From: Xylophilus rhododendri
Lineage (GTDB): Bacteria; Pseudomonadota; Gammaproteobacteria; Burkholderiales; Burkholderiaceae_C
DNA: 64,000 nucleotides
Reading direction: 5' to 3'
Assembly (NCBI RefSeq): GCF_009906855.1
Contig: NZ_CP047650.1
Location: 1,798,001-1,862,000 of the forward strand
The translations under genes and the position numbers were made by a program. The notes below the pieces were generated by a model, which was given only the letters and a program-made list of their open reading frames with translations, made no database searches and had not been told where the DNA came from. Shown piece by piece: positions 54,934-64,000 of this stretch. Each line of letters starts with the position of its first letter. The stretch's first letter is position 1.

Positions 54934-54992
54934 CAGGGGCGGGATTGTCGCGTAGCTGGCGCGGCGGCCGTCCGGCAGGAGAAAATCCCCCC

Positions 54993-55340
54993 ATGACGAC
55001 GATTTACGGCATTCCCAATTGCGACACGGTCAAAAAGGCCCGCAGCTGGCTCGGCGAGCACCTTCAGGACGCCCGTTTCCACGATTTCCGCAAGGACGGC
55101 CTGACGGCCGAGCAGGTGGCGCGCTGGTACGCAGCGGTCGGCGACAAACTCCTCAACCGCAAGGGCACGACCTGGCGCGGGCTCGACGCGGCGGCGCAGG
55201 CCTCGGCCGCCGATGCTGCTGGCGCGCAGGCGCTGGCCCTGGCGCATCCGGCGCTGATCAAGCGGCCGGTGATGGAGTGGCCGGACGGTGCGGTCACCGT
55301 CGGCTTCGATGCCGCCGACTGGGCGTCCCGCATCCCTTGA
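54993..55340 (+). CDS. ArsC/Spx-family reductase-like protein (YffB type)
   Basis: 115 aa, thioredoxin-like fold. The ArsC motif appears as IYGIPNCDTVKKARSWL; only one cysteine is in the active-site loop. LLNRKGTTWRGL and ALIKRPVMEWPDG are typical of the YffB/Spx branch. These proteins are thought to act on glutathione-linked substrates. AGGAGAAA precedes ATG 54993. Divergent from folC, 59 bp between starts. Confidence 0.9.
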   Translation: MTTIYGIPNCDTVKKARSWLGEHLQDARFHDFRKDGLTAEQVARWYAAVGDKLLNRKGTTWRGLDAAAQASAADAAGAQALALAHPALIKRPVMEWPDGAVTVGFDAADWASRIP

Positions 55341-55451
55341 GGGACAACTGCTTACAGCGTTTTACCTGTCGTCCGGCACGTGGAACCCGGGGACACTTCT
55401 AGACTCAGACACAAAGGTGGCGCACCCTCCCCGCGCGCCGAGGACACAGTC

Positions 55452-56000
55452 ATGAAAAAAGCTCTTGTATTTTCGATGCTCGCCGCCGCAGCGGTGTCCG
55501 CCATGGCGCAGTCGGCGCCGGCGGGCGATTCGTCGGGCATGGGCCGTGTCGTGCGCACGGCTCCCGTGGTGCAGCAGGTGCCCGGCAGCCAGGGCAAGCC
55601 GGAAAACCGCCTGGTCGGCTACGACGTGACCTACGAATACGGCGGCCACCAGTACACCACCCGCATGGCTAGCGATCCCGGCAGCTATGTCCAGGTGGAA
55701 GGCAACGGGCAGAGCCAGCCGCAGCAGGCGCTCGCGCAGCCGTCGCCGTCCTACTCGCAACCGGGCGTGGTGGAGCAGGGCGTGGTGGTCGGCGCCGGTG
55801 AGAGCTACGCGGCGGCGCCCGTCGTGTACGCGCCGGCCTATGCACCGGCTTATGCCCCGGTCTACGCGCCAGCGCCGATCTATGCAGCGCCCTACCCCTA
55901 TTACGGCGGCTACGGCTACGGCGGCGTTCCCCTCAGCCTCTCGCTGGGTTTCGGTTTCGGCCGGGGTTATGGTGGGCACGGACACGGTCGCTGGCGTTGA
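55452..56000 (+). CDS. Secreted Tyr/Pro/Ala-repeat protein of unknown function
   Basis: 182 aa. A Sec signal peptide (KKALVFSMLAAAAVSAMAQ) is followed by a small domain with RLVGYDVTYEYGGHQYTTRM. Next is a repetitive tail of YAPAYAPAYAPVYAPAPIY type, and then a Gly/His/Arg-rich end. I recall similar envelope proteins in Burkholderiales but know no function. A hairpin terminator follows. Confidence 0.8.
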   Translation: MKKALVFSMLAAAAVSAMAQSAPAGDSSGMGRVVRTAPVVQQVPGSQGKPENRLVGYDVTYEYGGHQYTTRMASDPGSYVQVEGNGQSQPQQALAQPSPSYSQPGVVEQGVVVGAGESYAAAPVVYAPAYAPAYAPVYAPAPIYAAPYPYYGGYGYGGVPLSLSLGFGFGRGYGGHGHGRWR

Positions 56001-56032
56001 GCCAGGATACGGCGCCTGCCGAGCCAGACGAA

Positions 56033-56060
56033 AAAAATGGAGCCTCCTGGCTCCATTTTT
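56033..56060. terminator. Bidirectional rho-independent terminator
   Basis: AAAAATGGAGCC-TCCT-GGCTCCATTTTT is a perfect 12-bp stem with a 4-nt loop. A-run and T-run on the two sides make it work on both strands, between two convergent genes. Confidence 0.92.
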
Positions 56061-56084
56061 CATGGCTGAACGAGGACGGGCTTA

Positions 56085-56903
56085 TCAGGTATCCGTCTTC
56101 AGCAGCGCGCCCTTGAAGACGATAGGCCCGGTCGGCCCGCCGCCCGCGGGTGCACCGCCCTTGGGTTCGAGGGTGATGGCCAGCGCGGGCGACGGCGCCA
56201 CATCGCCCTCGGCGGCCGTCAAGCGGGCCACCGCGGCGCCCTGCCCCATCAGGCCCAGCGAGCGGGGCGCCTGGCCAGGCGGCAATGCCCACAGTTCCAG
56301 CGACTTGTCCGTGCCTTCCTGGTAGTCGCCCACACGCTTGAGCGTCAGGGCGCGCTTGGCCGGATCGAAGGTGACCAGCACCGAACCGGCCTGCTTGTCG
56401 TCCTGCAGCACGGCCACGTATTCGATGCGCGGCTGCGCGGCCAATTGCGCCGTCAGCTGCGTGCCTTGCTCCTTGGCTTGCGCCAGGGCGACTTCACGCT
56501 GGCCCAGTTGCTGGTCGAGGCGCACGCCCACCACGACGGCAGCGACCGCCGCCAGCCCACCGACCAGGGCCGCGCCGCGCCACAGGCCGAGCGCACGACG
56601 CAGGCCCTGCAACAGATCGGTCGCGGTCGCCGTGGCGCTCGCAGCCGCGGCAGCCGCCACCGGCCGGCGCAGCGCCGGCAGCATGTTCTCGATGCGCTGC
56701 CAGACCTGCGGGCTCGGCAGCAAGCCGGGCTGCAGCTCGGTGAAGGCGGCGAAGGTTTCCTGCCACAGCAGCGCGCGCGAACGCACGCCGGGGTTCTCGC
56801 GCGCCATGCCTTCGAAGCGGCGCCGGGCGCCACCGCGCAGCGTGCCCAGGGCATAGGAAGCGGCGATCTGGTCGAGCAGATCGGGGTGTCTCAGCAAATT
56901 CAT
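56085..56903 (-). CDS. Anti-sigma factor (RskA/anti-sigma-K family)
   Basis: 272 aa from ATG 56903, which overlaps the sigma-factor stop. The N-terminal zinc-less anti-sigma region (LLDQIAASYALGTLRGGARR) is followed by one membrane segment (GAALVGGLAAVAAVVVGVRL, residues ~110-130). The periplasmic RskA-like domain comes next (SVLVTFDPAKRALTLKRVGD, LELWALPPGQAPRSLGLMG). It should hold the ECF sigma factor at the membrane until a signal arrives. Confidence 0.92.
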   Translation of the reverse strand: MNLLRHPDLLDQIAASYALGTLRGGARRRFEGMARENPGVRSRALLWQETFAAFTELQPGLLPSPQVWQRIENMLPALRRPVAAAAAASATATATDLLQGLRRALGLWRGAALVGGLAAVAAVVVGVRLDQQLGQREVALAQAKEQGTQLTAQLAAQPRIEYVAVLQDDKQAGSVLVTFDPAKRALTLKRVGDYQEGTDKSLELWALPPGQAPRSLGLMGQGAAVARLTAAEGDVAPSPALAITLEPKGGAPAGGGPTGPIVFKGALLKTDT

Positions 56904-57487
56904 GATGCAAACCTTCCCAGGCATTCACGCAGTTGGTTCAGGCCGCGACGTATCCAGGTCTTGACCGTGCCCAGCGGAAGTTTCAATTGTTCGGCCAGCT
57001 CGCTGTGGCTGAGTTCGCGCAGATAGGCCAGGCTGACCACCTCGCGCTGCTTGTTCTCCAGGCGCGACAGGCACTGGCGCAGCGCCGTCGCCTGCTGGCT
57101 GGCGTCGGCCATGTCGACCGGGTCGCCGCCATCGCCGGCCAGGGTGTCCTGCAGGTATTCGTCGAGCTCCACCCCGGCATCGGCGCGTTCGCTGTTGCGC
57201 CGGCGCAGGAAGTCCAGCGAACGGCTGCGCACGATCACGCCCATCCAGGCCATCGGCGGACTGATGCCGGCGCGGTAATCGCCGGCGATGCGCCAGATGT
57301 TGAGATAGGCCTCCTGCAGCGCATCCTCGGCCCACTCCCGGTTGCCGGTGACGCGCAGCGCCAGCCCGAACATGCGCGGGGAGGTGAGTCCGTAGAGCTC
57401 TTTCAGGGCGCCGGCGGAGCCGGCGTCCTGCAAGGCGATGCGAGCCATCAGGTCCATGAGGTGTTGGTCATTGCGGTCGGTCGGCAT
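56900..57487 (-). CDS. ECF-type RNA polymerase sigma factor (SigK-like)
   Basis: 195 aa. Region 2 (LALRVTGNREWAEDALQEAY, NIWRIAGDY) and region 4 (QREVVSLAYLRELSHSELAE, LGTVKTWIRRGLNQL) are complete. Coupling to the RskA-like gene by a 4-nt overlap indicates an envelope-signal regulon. No promoter pair was identified upstream. A gap of 108 bp separates it from the divergent ppnP. Confidence 0.95.
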   Translation of the reverse strand: MPTDRNDQHLMDLMARIALQDAGSAGALKELYGLTSPRMFGLALRVTGNREWAEDALQEAYLNIWRIAGDYRAGISPPMAWMGVIVRSRSLDFLRRRNSERADAGVELDEYLQDTLAGDGGDPVDMADASQQATALRQCLSRLENKQREVVSLAYLRELSHSELAEQLKLPLGTVKTWIRRGLNQLRECLGRFAS

Positions 57488-57595
57488 GCCGCGGATTGTG
57501 CTGCCATAACCTTCTTACGCAAGCCGCGGCGGCCCGGATGCGCCATCCCCATAAAATCACGGGTTTTGTCTCCAGCCGGCAAGGACTTCTTCTCC

Positions 57596-59261
<1,666 letters not shown>

Positions 59262-59359
59262 GTCCCGCCGGCTCGACCGTACCGTCGAGGTAAAGAAGCT
59301 TCAGCGCGGGGCCCGGACTGCCGATTCAACTGGCAGTCCATCCACGCCTGGAGCCTTCC

Positions 59360-59725
59360 ATGCAGATCTCCGCCTCTTCCTCCACTTCCTCGGTCAGTTC
59401 CAGTTCGTCCTCCTCGGGGGCGAGCAGCAGCGCGTCGGACATCGCCAAGCTGCAGGCGCAGCTCAAGGACCTGACGGCCCAGCTGAAGGAAGCCGCCACC
59501 GACAGCACCCTGGGCGCGGAGGCCAAGCAGCAGAAGCAGCAGTTGCTGCAGGCGCAGATCGAGGCGATCCAGGCGCAGATCGCGGCGGCGCAGGCCAAGG
59601 CCACCCAGGATGCGCAGCAGAAGGCCGAAGCCAAGAAGCAGTCCGAAGGCGGCACACCCGCGGCGCCGACGGTGCGCAAGCCCGACGACAGCACGCTGGG
59701 CAACAATCTCGACGTCTACGCCTGA
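59360..59725 (+). CDS. FlxA-like protein
   Basis: 121 aa. A Ser-rich N-terminus (residues 5-27) precedes a Gln/Ala/Lys coiled coil (SDIAKLQAQLKDLTAQLKEA, LQAQIEAIQAQIAAAQAKA) and a short polar tail. This matches the FlxA-like family; E. coli flxA is a sigma-28-dependent gene of unknown role. No good sigma-28 promoter is seen in the 98 bp upstream. It overlaps the convergent YggU-like gene by 10 nt. Confidence 0.7.
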   Translation: MQISASSSTSSVSSSSSSSGASSSASDIAKLQAQLKDLTAQLKEAATDSTLGAEAKQQKQQLLQAQIEAIQAQIAAAQAKATQDAQQKAEAKKQSEGGTPAAPTVRKPDDSTLGNNLDVYA

Positions 59726-59970
59726 GCGGCCGCGCCCTCGACATCCACCAGCTTCATCCGCCCCGAAGCCCCGCTGCGGATGCTGACCGCGGCCTTGCGG
59801 CAGCCGAAGGCCTCGGCGACCAGGGCGATCAGCTCGGCATTGGCCTTGCCGTCCACCGGCGGCGACTTGAGCTGCGCCAGCCAGCTACCGTCTTCGGTCC
59901 GGCTCAGCTGACTGACCCGAGCGTTCGGCTTGACCTTCACCTGCAGGGTCAGGCGCCCCGTCGTCGCCAT
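59716..59970 (-). CDS. DUF167 family protein (YggU-like)
   Basis: 84 aa. The DUF167 pattern is clear: LQVKVKPNARVSQ, SPPVDGKANAELIALVAEAF and VSIRSGASGRMKLV. Small alpha/beta protein of unknown function. nagZ lies 6 bp upstream on the same strand. Confidence 0.93.
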   Translation of the reverse strand: MATTGRLTLQVKVKPNARVSQLSRTEDGSWLAQLKSPPVDGKANAELIALVAEAFGCRKAAVSIRSGASGRMKLVDVEGAAAQA

Positions 59971-59976
59971 GCGGGC

Positions 59977-61059
59977 TCAGCCCAGCCGGGACAGCAGCGC
60001 GCGTGCGTGCAGATAGGCCGGATCCTTTTGCAGCGCATCCCAGGACAAGGCCTCGCCACGCGGTAGCAAGGACAGGCGGCGCCGCTCGCTCTCGGCATCC
60101 AGCACCGTGCCCGAGGCACAGGCCGCGGCCACGCCCTCGATCAGCGCATCCACCGCCTTGCCGTCGCCCAGGCTCTGGTTGCAGAGCAGCGCGAGGTCGC
60201 AACCGGCGGCGAGCGCCAAAAGCGCTGCATCGACATGGCCGATGGCGCGACCATCGACACGCCGGGCGCCTTCCATGCTGAGGTCGTCGCTGATGACGGC
60301 GCCGTCGAAGCCCAGACGGCCGCGCAGCACGTCCTTCAGCCACTTCTTCGAGAAGCCGGCCGGCAGGCCGTCCACCTTTTCATAGACCACATGCGCGGGC
60401 ATCACCGCCGTGAGGGTGCTGCTGAGCCAGGCATAAGGCGCGCCGTCGTCGGCCAGGATGGTTTCCAGCTCGCGGTCGTCGCTGGGATGGCCGATGTGCG
60501 AATCGGCCTGCACATAGCCATGGCCGGGAAAATGCTTGCCGCAGTGTTGAACGCCCGCGCGCAGCAGGCCGTGGGCCACGCAGCGCGACAGCGCCGTCAC
60601 CACATGCGGATCGCGGTGGAAGCTGCGGTCGCCGATGACGCTGGAAGCGCCATGGTCCAGGTCCAGCACCGGGGTGAAGCTGAAGTCGATGCCGCAGGCG
60701 CGCAGTTCCGAGGCCAGCACCTGGCCGGCGGCGCAGGCGGCGTCCATGGCGCGCACGGCGCCGGTGGGTTCGGGGCCGGCGGCGTCCTCGCCCCAGACTT
60801 CGCCGAAGCGGCGCATCGGCGGCAGGTGGGTGAAACCGTCGCTGCGGAAACGCTGCACCCGGCCGCCCTCGTGGTCCACGCACAGCAGGATGTCGGGGCG
60901 GATCTCCTTGATCTCGGCCGACAGCGCGGTGATCTGCGCCCGGTCGTGCCAGTTGCGGCCGAAGTAGATCAGGCCGCCGACCAGCGGATGGGCGATGCGG
61001 CGGCGGTCGTCGGCCGTGAGTTCCTTGCCGGCGATGTCGATGATGAGGGGCGAAGTCAT
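59977..61059 (-). CDS. nagZ: Beta-N-acetylhexosaminidase NagZ
   Basis: 360 aa from ATG 61059, which overlaps the acpS stop by 4 nt. Glycoside hydrolase family 3 features are KHFPGHG (residues 175-181) and the nucleophile Asp258 in AVISDDLSM. It removes GlcNAc from anhydromuropeptides in peptidoglycan recycling and so can affect AmpC induction. Confidence 0.96.
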   Translation of the reverse strand: MTSPLIIDIAGKELTADDRRRIAHPLVGGLIYFGRNWHDRAQITALSAEIKEIRPDILLCVDHEGGRVQRFRSDGFTHLPPMRRFGEVWGEDAAGPEPTGAVRAMDAACAAGQVLASELRACGIDFSFTPVLDLDHGASSVIGDRSFHRDPHVVTALSRCVAHGLLRAGVQHCGKHFPGHGYVQADSHIGHPSDDRELETILADDGAPYAWLSSTLTAVMPAHVVYEKVDGLPAGFSKKWLKDVLRGRLGFDGAVISDDLSMEGARRVDGRAIGHVDAALLALAAGCDLALLCNQSLGDGKAVDALIEGVAAACASGTVLDAESERRRLSLLPRGEALSWDALQKDPAYLHARALLSRLG

Positions 61060-61454
61060 GGCGGGTTCTGCTCCACGACCACGAAGGTCACGGCGTAGTC
61101 GGTCTCGTCGGTCACGGTGACATGGGCCGACAGGTGGCGGGCCTCGAACCATTCCTTGAGGCCCGCATGCAGCACGATGGCCGGCTTGCCGCTGGGCTGG
61201 TTGAGGATCTCGCACAGGCTCCAGGCCATCGGCGTGCGGATGCCCAGGCCGATCGCCTTGCTGAAGGCTTCCTTGGCCGAGAAGCGAGTGGCCAGGTAGC
61301 GGATGCCGCGGTCGGGCCAGCGGGCGCCGCGCGCGCGCCAGGTGGCCAGCTCGGACGGGCCGAGCACCCGTTCGGCGAAGCGGTCGCCATGGCGCTCCAG
61401 GCTGGCGCGAATGCGGCGGATGTCGCAGATGTCGGTGCCGATGCCGTAGATCAT
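61056..61454 (-). CDS. acpS: Holo-[acyl-carrier-protein] synthase
   Basis: 132 aa from ATG 61454; the longer frame overlaps pdxJ. The magnesium-binding motifs GIGTDICDI (residue ~3-11) and [15 protein letters not shown] are intact. It transfers phosphopantetheine to ACP. pdxJ lies 13 bp upstream and nagZ overlaps downstream. Confidence 0.96.
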   Translation of the reverse strand: MIYGIGTDICDIRRIRASLERHGDRFAERVLGPSELATWRARGARWPDRGIRYLATRFSAKEAFSKAIGLGIRTPMAWSLCEILNQPSGKPAIVLHAGLKEWFEARHLSAHVTVTDETDYAVTFVVVEQNPP

Positions 61455-61467
61455 GCGGAAACCGGCC

Positions 61468-62232
61468 TCAGGCGCCCGCGGCTTCGATGGCGCGCAGATA
61501 GGACTTGATGGTCTCGGTGTAGCCCAGCTCCAGCGCATCGGCGATCAGCGCATGGCCGATCGAGACCTCGCGCACCTGCGGCACGGTGCGCAGGAAGGGC
61601 GTGAGGTTGTCGCGGTTGAGGTCGTGGCCGGCGTTGACGCCCATGCCGCAATCCAGCGCGGCCTGGGCCGCTTCGGCGAAACGCTTGAGCTGCACTTCGG
61701 CCTCGGGCGTGCCGTGCGCGGCGGCATAGGGCTCGGTATAGAGCTCGACCCGGTCGGCGCCCACCGCCTTGGCGGCGGCCATGGCGGAGGCATCGGCATC
61801 CATGAACAGGCTCACCCGCACGCCGAGCGACTGGCATTCGGCGATCAGCGGGCGCAGGCGTTCGGCGTCCTGCGGGAAACGCCAGCCGTGGTCGCTGGTG
61901 AACTGGTCTTCGCTGTCGGGCACGAAGGTGGCCTGGTTGGGCCGCAGTTCACGGATGAAGGCCATCAGGTTCTGGAAGGGATTGCCTTCGATGTTGAACT
62001 CGACACGCGGCCATTTCAGCAGCAGCTCGGCCAGGTCGTGCACATCCTGCTGGCGGATGTGGCGCTCGTCCGGCCGGGGATGCACGGTGATGCCCTGGGC
62101 GCCGGCCTCCAGGCACAGCGTGGCGGCGCGTGTCACGCTGGGGATGCCCAGGTGGCGCGTGTTGCGCACCAGCGCGACCTTGTTGAGGTTGACCGACAGG
62201 GCCGTGGCGATGGAAGAGGCGTTTTCGGTCAT
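61468..62232 (-). CDS. pdxJ: Pyridoxine 5'-phosphate synthase
   Basis: 254 aa from ATG 62232, overlapping the recO stop by 4 nt. Conserved blocks are [40 protein letters not shown] and [10 protein letters not shown]. It makes pyridoxine phosphate for vitamin B6. Confidence 0.97.
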   Translation of the reverse strand: MTENASSIATALSVNLNKVALVRNTRHLGIPSVTRAATLCLEAGAQGITVHPRPDERHIRQQDVHDLAELLLKWPRVEFNIEGNPFQNLMAFIRELRPNQATFVPDSEDQFTSDHGWRFPQDAERLRPLIAECQSLGVRVSLFMDADASAMAAAKAVGADRVELYTEPYAAAHGTPEAEVQLKRFAEAAQAALDCGMGVNAGHDLNRDNLTPFLRTVPQVREVSIGHALIADALELGYTETIKSYLRAIEAAGA

Positions 62233-63002
62233 AGCTTTTGCAGGTCGATCATCATCTGGCGCGTCTTCAGGGTCGCGACGCCGGTATGGTAGTGCAGCAG
62301 GTTGCGCAGCTGCAGCTTGAGGTCTCCCACGGCGAGCGAGGCGGCCACGGCCCGCAGCGTGGGCAGGAAGGCGGCGCGCTCGGCCATCGCCGCATGCAGG
62401 TTCAGCCAGTGCTCGCCGGTGAGCGCGCCGCGCTCCTCGGGCGCCGCCGGGCGCAGGCCGCCTTCGGCGACCAGCAGGTAGCGGGTGGCGGCGGACAGGG
62501 GCTGCTGGGTGCTGGTCTGCTTGTCCAGGCCGGGCAGCAGTCCGACCTCGCGCAGCAGCAGCAGCTCGAAGGCGCGCAGCACCGGCTGCAGCGCCTCGCC
62601 GTGCTCGGAGGCCAGCACCCGCACGGCGACGGTGTAGGCATCGAACAGCCCCGGATGGGAGTCGTCGCGCGCCAGCAGGCGCAGCAGCAATTCGTTCAGG
62701 TACATGCCCGACAGCAGCGCCTCGCCGGTCGGCATCACATGGCCGCCCACCCATTCGGCGCCGCGCAGGTTGTGGATGTCGGCATCCTCGCCGCCGGTCA
62801 CGGTCCAGCCCAGGCGCAGGGGCTGCAGCGGCAGCAGCACCGGGCGGAAATTGGAGGTCGGCCGCTTGGCGCCCTTGGCCACCAGGGCGATGCGGCCGTG
62901 GTGGCGGGTGAAGGTCTCCAGGATGAGGCTGGATTCGCTCCAGTCGTAGCGATGCAGGACGAAAGCGGGTTCGTCCGAGATGCGTTTCTTGGCGGCCGCC
63001 AC
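62229..63002 (-). CDS. recO: DNA repair protein RecO
   Basis: 257 aa, starting at GTG 63002. The OB-fold N-terminus ([38 protein letters not shown]) and helical core ([20 protein letters not shown]) are typical. No zinc-finger cysteines are visible. RecO loads RecA with RecR. It lies between era and pdxJ, the usual order. Confidence 0.95.
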   Translation of the reverse strand: MAAAKKRISDEPAFVLHRYDWSESSLILETFTRHHGRIALVAKGAKRPTSNFRPVLLPLQPLRLGWTVTGGEDADIHNLRGAEWVGGHVMPTGEALLSGMYLNELLLRLLARDDSHPGLFDAYTVAVRVLASEHGEALQPVLRAFELLLLREVGLLPGLDKQTSTQQPLSAATRYLLVAEGGLRPAAPEERGALTGEHWLNLHAAMAERAAFLPTLRAVAASLAVGDLKLQLRNLLHYHTGVATLKTRQMMIDLQKL

Positions 63003-63020
63003 GGGGTCCGGCTGCGGGCT

Positions 63021-63992
63021 TTACTCGTAGCCGAAGGAGCGCACGCGCGCCTCGTCGTCGGCCCAGCCGGAGCGGACCTTGACCCACAGCTCCAGGAACA
63101 CCTTGGCATCGAAGGCCTTCTCCAGCTCCTGGCGAGCCTCGGTGCCGATGCGCTTCATGCGCTCGCCCTTATCGCCGATCACCATGGCCTTGTGGCTGTC
63201 GCGCTCCACCACGATGGTGGCGGCGATGCGCACCATGCGTTTGTGGGTCTTGCTGGCCTCTTCCTCGAACTTGTCGATGATGACGGTGGAGGTGTAGGGC
63301 AGCTCGTCGCCGGTGAAGCGGAACAGCTTCTCGCGCACCGTCTCGCTGGCGAGGAACTTCTCGCTGCGGTCGGTCAACTCATCCTCGCCGTACCACCAGG
63401 CCTGCTCGGGCAGGTACTTCTCGCAGATGCCGAAGAGGCGCTGGATGTCGCCCGCGTTCTTGGCCGACATGGGCACGAACTCGGTGAAGGGATGGCGCTC
63501 CTGCATGGTCTTGAGCCAGGGCGCGATCTCGGCGCGGCGGTGCACGTTGTCGAGCTTGTTGGCGATCAGCAGGCAGGGCACGCCGGGCTTGAGCAGGGAC
63601 AGCACCTTGGCATCGGCCAGGGTGAAGCTGCCGGCCTCGACCACGAAGAGCACCAGGTCCACGTCGCCCACGGCGCCCAGCACCGTCTTGTTGAGCGACT
63701 TGTTGAGCGCGGTGTTGTGCCGCGTCTGGAAGCCCGGCGTGTCCACGAAGATGAACTGCGTGGCTTCCTGGGTGCGGATGCCGGTGATGCGGTGGCGCGT
63801 GGTCTGGGCCTTGCGCGAGGTGATGCTGATCTTCTGGCCGACCAGGGCATTGAGCAGCGTCGACTTGCCCACGTTGGGCTTGCCGACGATGGCGATCACG
63901 CCGCAGCGCTGGGTGCGGCCGTCGGCCGTCACGCCGCCACCGACGGTGGCGACACCGCCGCCCACGGGCGGGAACGGCGGGATCTCGGGCAT
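63021..63992 (-). CDS. era: GTPase Era
   Basis: 323 aa. G1 GKPNVGKS is at residues 37-44, DTPG in G3, NKLD in G4; the KH domain has [17 protein letters not shown]. Era aids 16S rRNA maturation. A Gly/Pro-rich N-terminal extension of ~28 residues precedes the G domain. The start at 63992 is close to the window edge, but upstream sequence is too short to test alternatives. Confidence 0.95.
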   Translation of the reverse strand: MPEIPPFPPVGGGVATVGGGVTADGRTQRCGVIAIVGKPNVGKSTLLNALVGQKISITSRKAQTTRHRITGIRTQEATQFIFVDTPGFQTRHNTALNKSLNKTVLGAVGDVDLVLFVVEAGSFTLADAKVLSLLKPGVPCLLIANKLDNVHRRAEIAPWLKTMQERHPFTEFVPMSAKNAGDIQRLFGICEKYLPEQAWWYGEDELTDRSEKFLASETVREKLFRFTGDELPYTSTVIIDKFEEEASKTHKRMVRIAATIVVERDSHKAMVIGDKGERMKRIGTEARQELEKAFDAKVFLELWVKVRSGWADDEARVRSFGYE

Positions 63993-64000
63993 GGGCGGCA

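Noticed and set aside
59291..59338. Sigma-28 promoter before the FlxA-like gene
   Set aside because: TAAAG and GCCGATTC are present but separated by about 25 nt instead of 15 between core elements.

Overview
This 64-kb window looks like a chromosomal segment of a motile, high-GC betaproteobacterium of the order Burkholderiales, most likely Comamonadaceae-like. The main reasons are a polar-type flagellar regulon with FlhF, a PHA phasin behind PhaR-like operators, a Bug-type solute receptor, the rnc/era-recO-pdxJ-acpS-nagZ and folC-dedD-cvpA-purF gene orders, and large dispersed palindromes of a kind I recall from Comamonadaceae and Xanthomonas genomes. I see no plasmid, phage or integrase genes.

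Layout. (1) 1-17481: flagellar block. flhA (partial), flhF, a P-loop-less flhG-like gene and fliA read right. A giant palindrome at about 4482-5053 follows. A flgN-like gene, flgM (with a clear sigma-28 promoter) and flgA read left. flgBCDEFGHIJKL reads right and encodes rod, hook, L/P rings, peptidoglycan hydrolase and hook-filament junction. An HDOD-domain signalling gene follows. (2) 18860-21716: a LysR/SDR divergent pair and an RlmN-like radical-SAM gene. (3) 21826-29776: a nitrogen-scavenging operon behind a near-consensus sigma-54 promoter. It encodes allophanate hydrolase (AtzF), an ABC importer, AtzG, AtzE, AtzH, an isochorismatase-fold amidohydrolase of the biuret/triuret hydrolase type, and a GntR/FCD regulator. 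The order suggests a complete route from an imported ureide (triuret or biuret) to ammonia and CO2. (4) 29966-30600: a second giant palindrome, into which an MFS gene reads. (5) 30291-41336: MFS transporter, rmuC, a NhaD/citrate-type antiporter, an HDAC-family deacetylase, phasin, an HSD10-like dehydrogenase, a LysR/Bug/gamma-glutamyltransferase-like cluster and a small membrane protein. (6) 41610-48821: a DUF1800/DUF1501 pair and a DUF6351 lipoprotein gene divergent from an IclR regulator, with two 21-bp palindromic operators. (7) 48891-64000: tRNA-Ala/Glu/Asp behind gltX, then purF, cvpA, dedD-like, folC, an ArsC/Spx-like gene, a Tyr/Pro-rich secreted protein, an ECF sigma/anti-sigma pair, ppnP, argG, a FlxA-like gene, a YggU-like gene, nagZ, acpS, pdxJ, recO and era.

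The two most unusual signals are the sigma-54 ureide operon and the palindromes. Both palindromes sit between convergent genes and share an internal ACTTTCTTT/AAAGAAAGT hairpin. They are flanked on both sides by coding 3' ends whose coding strand has become strongly G+T rich, while other convergent junctions in the window do not show this.
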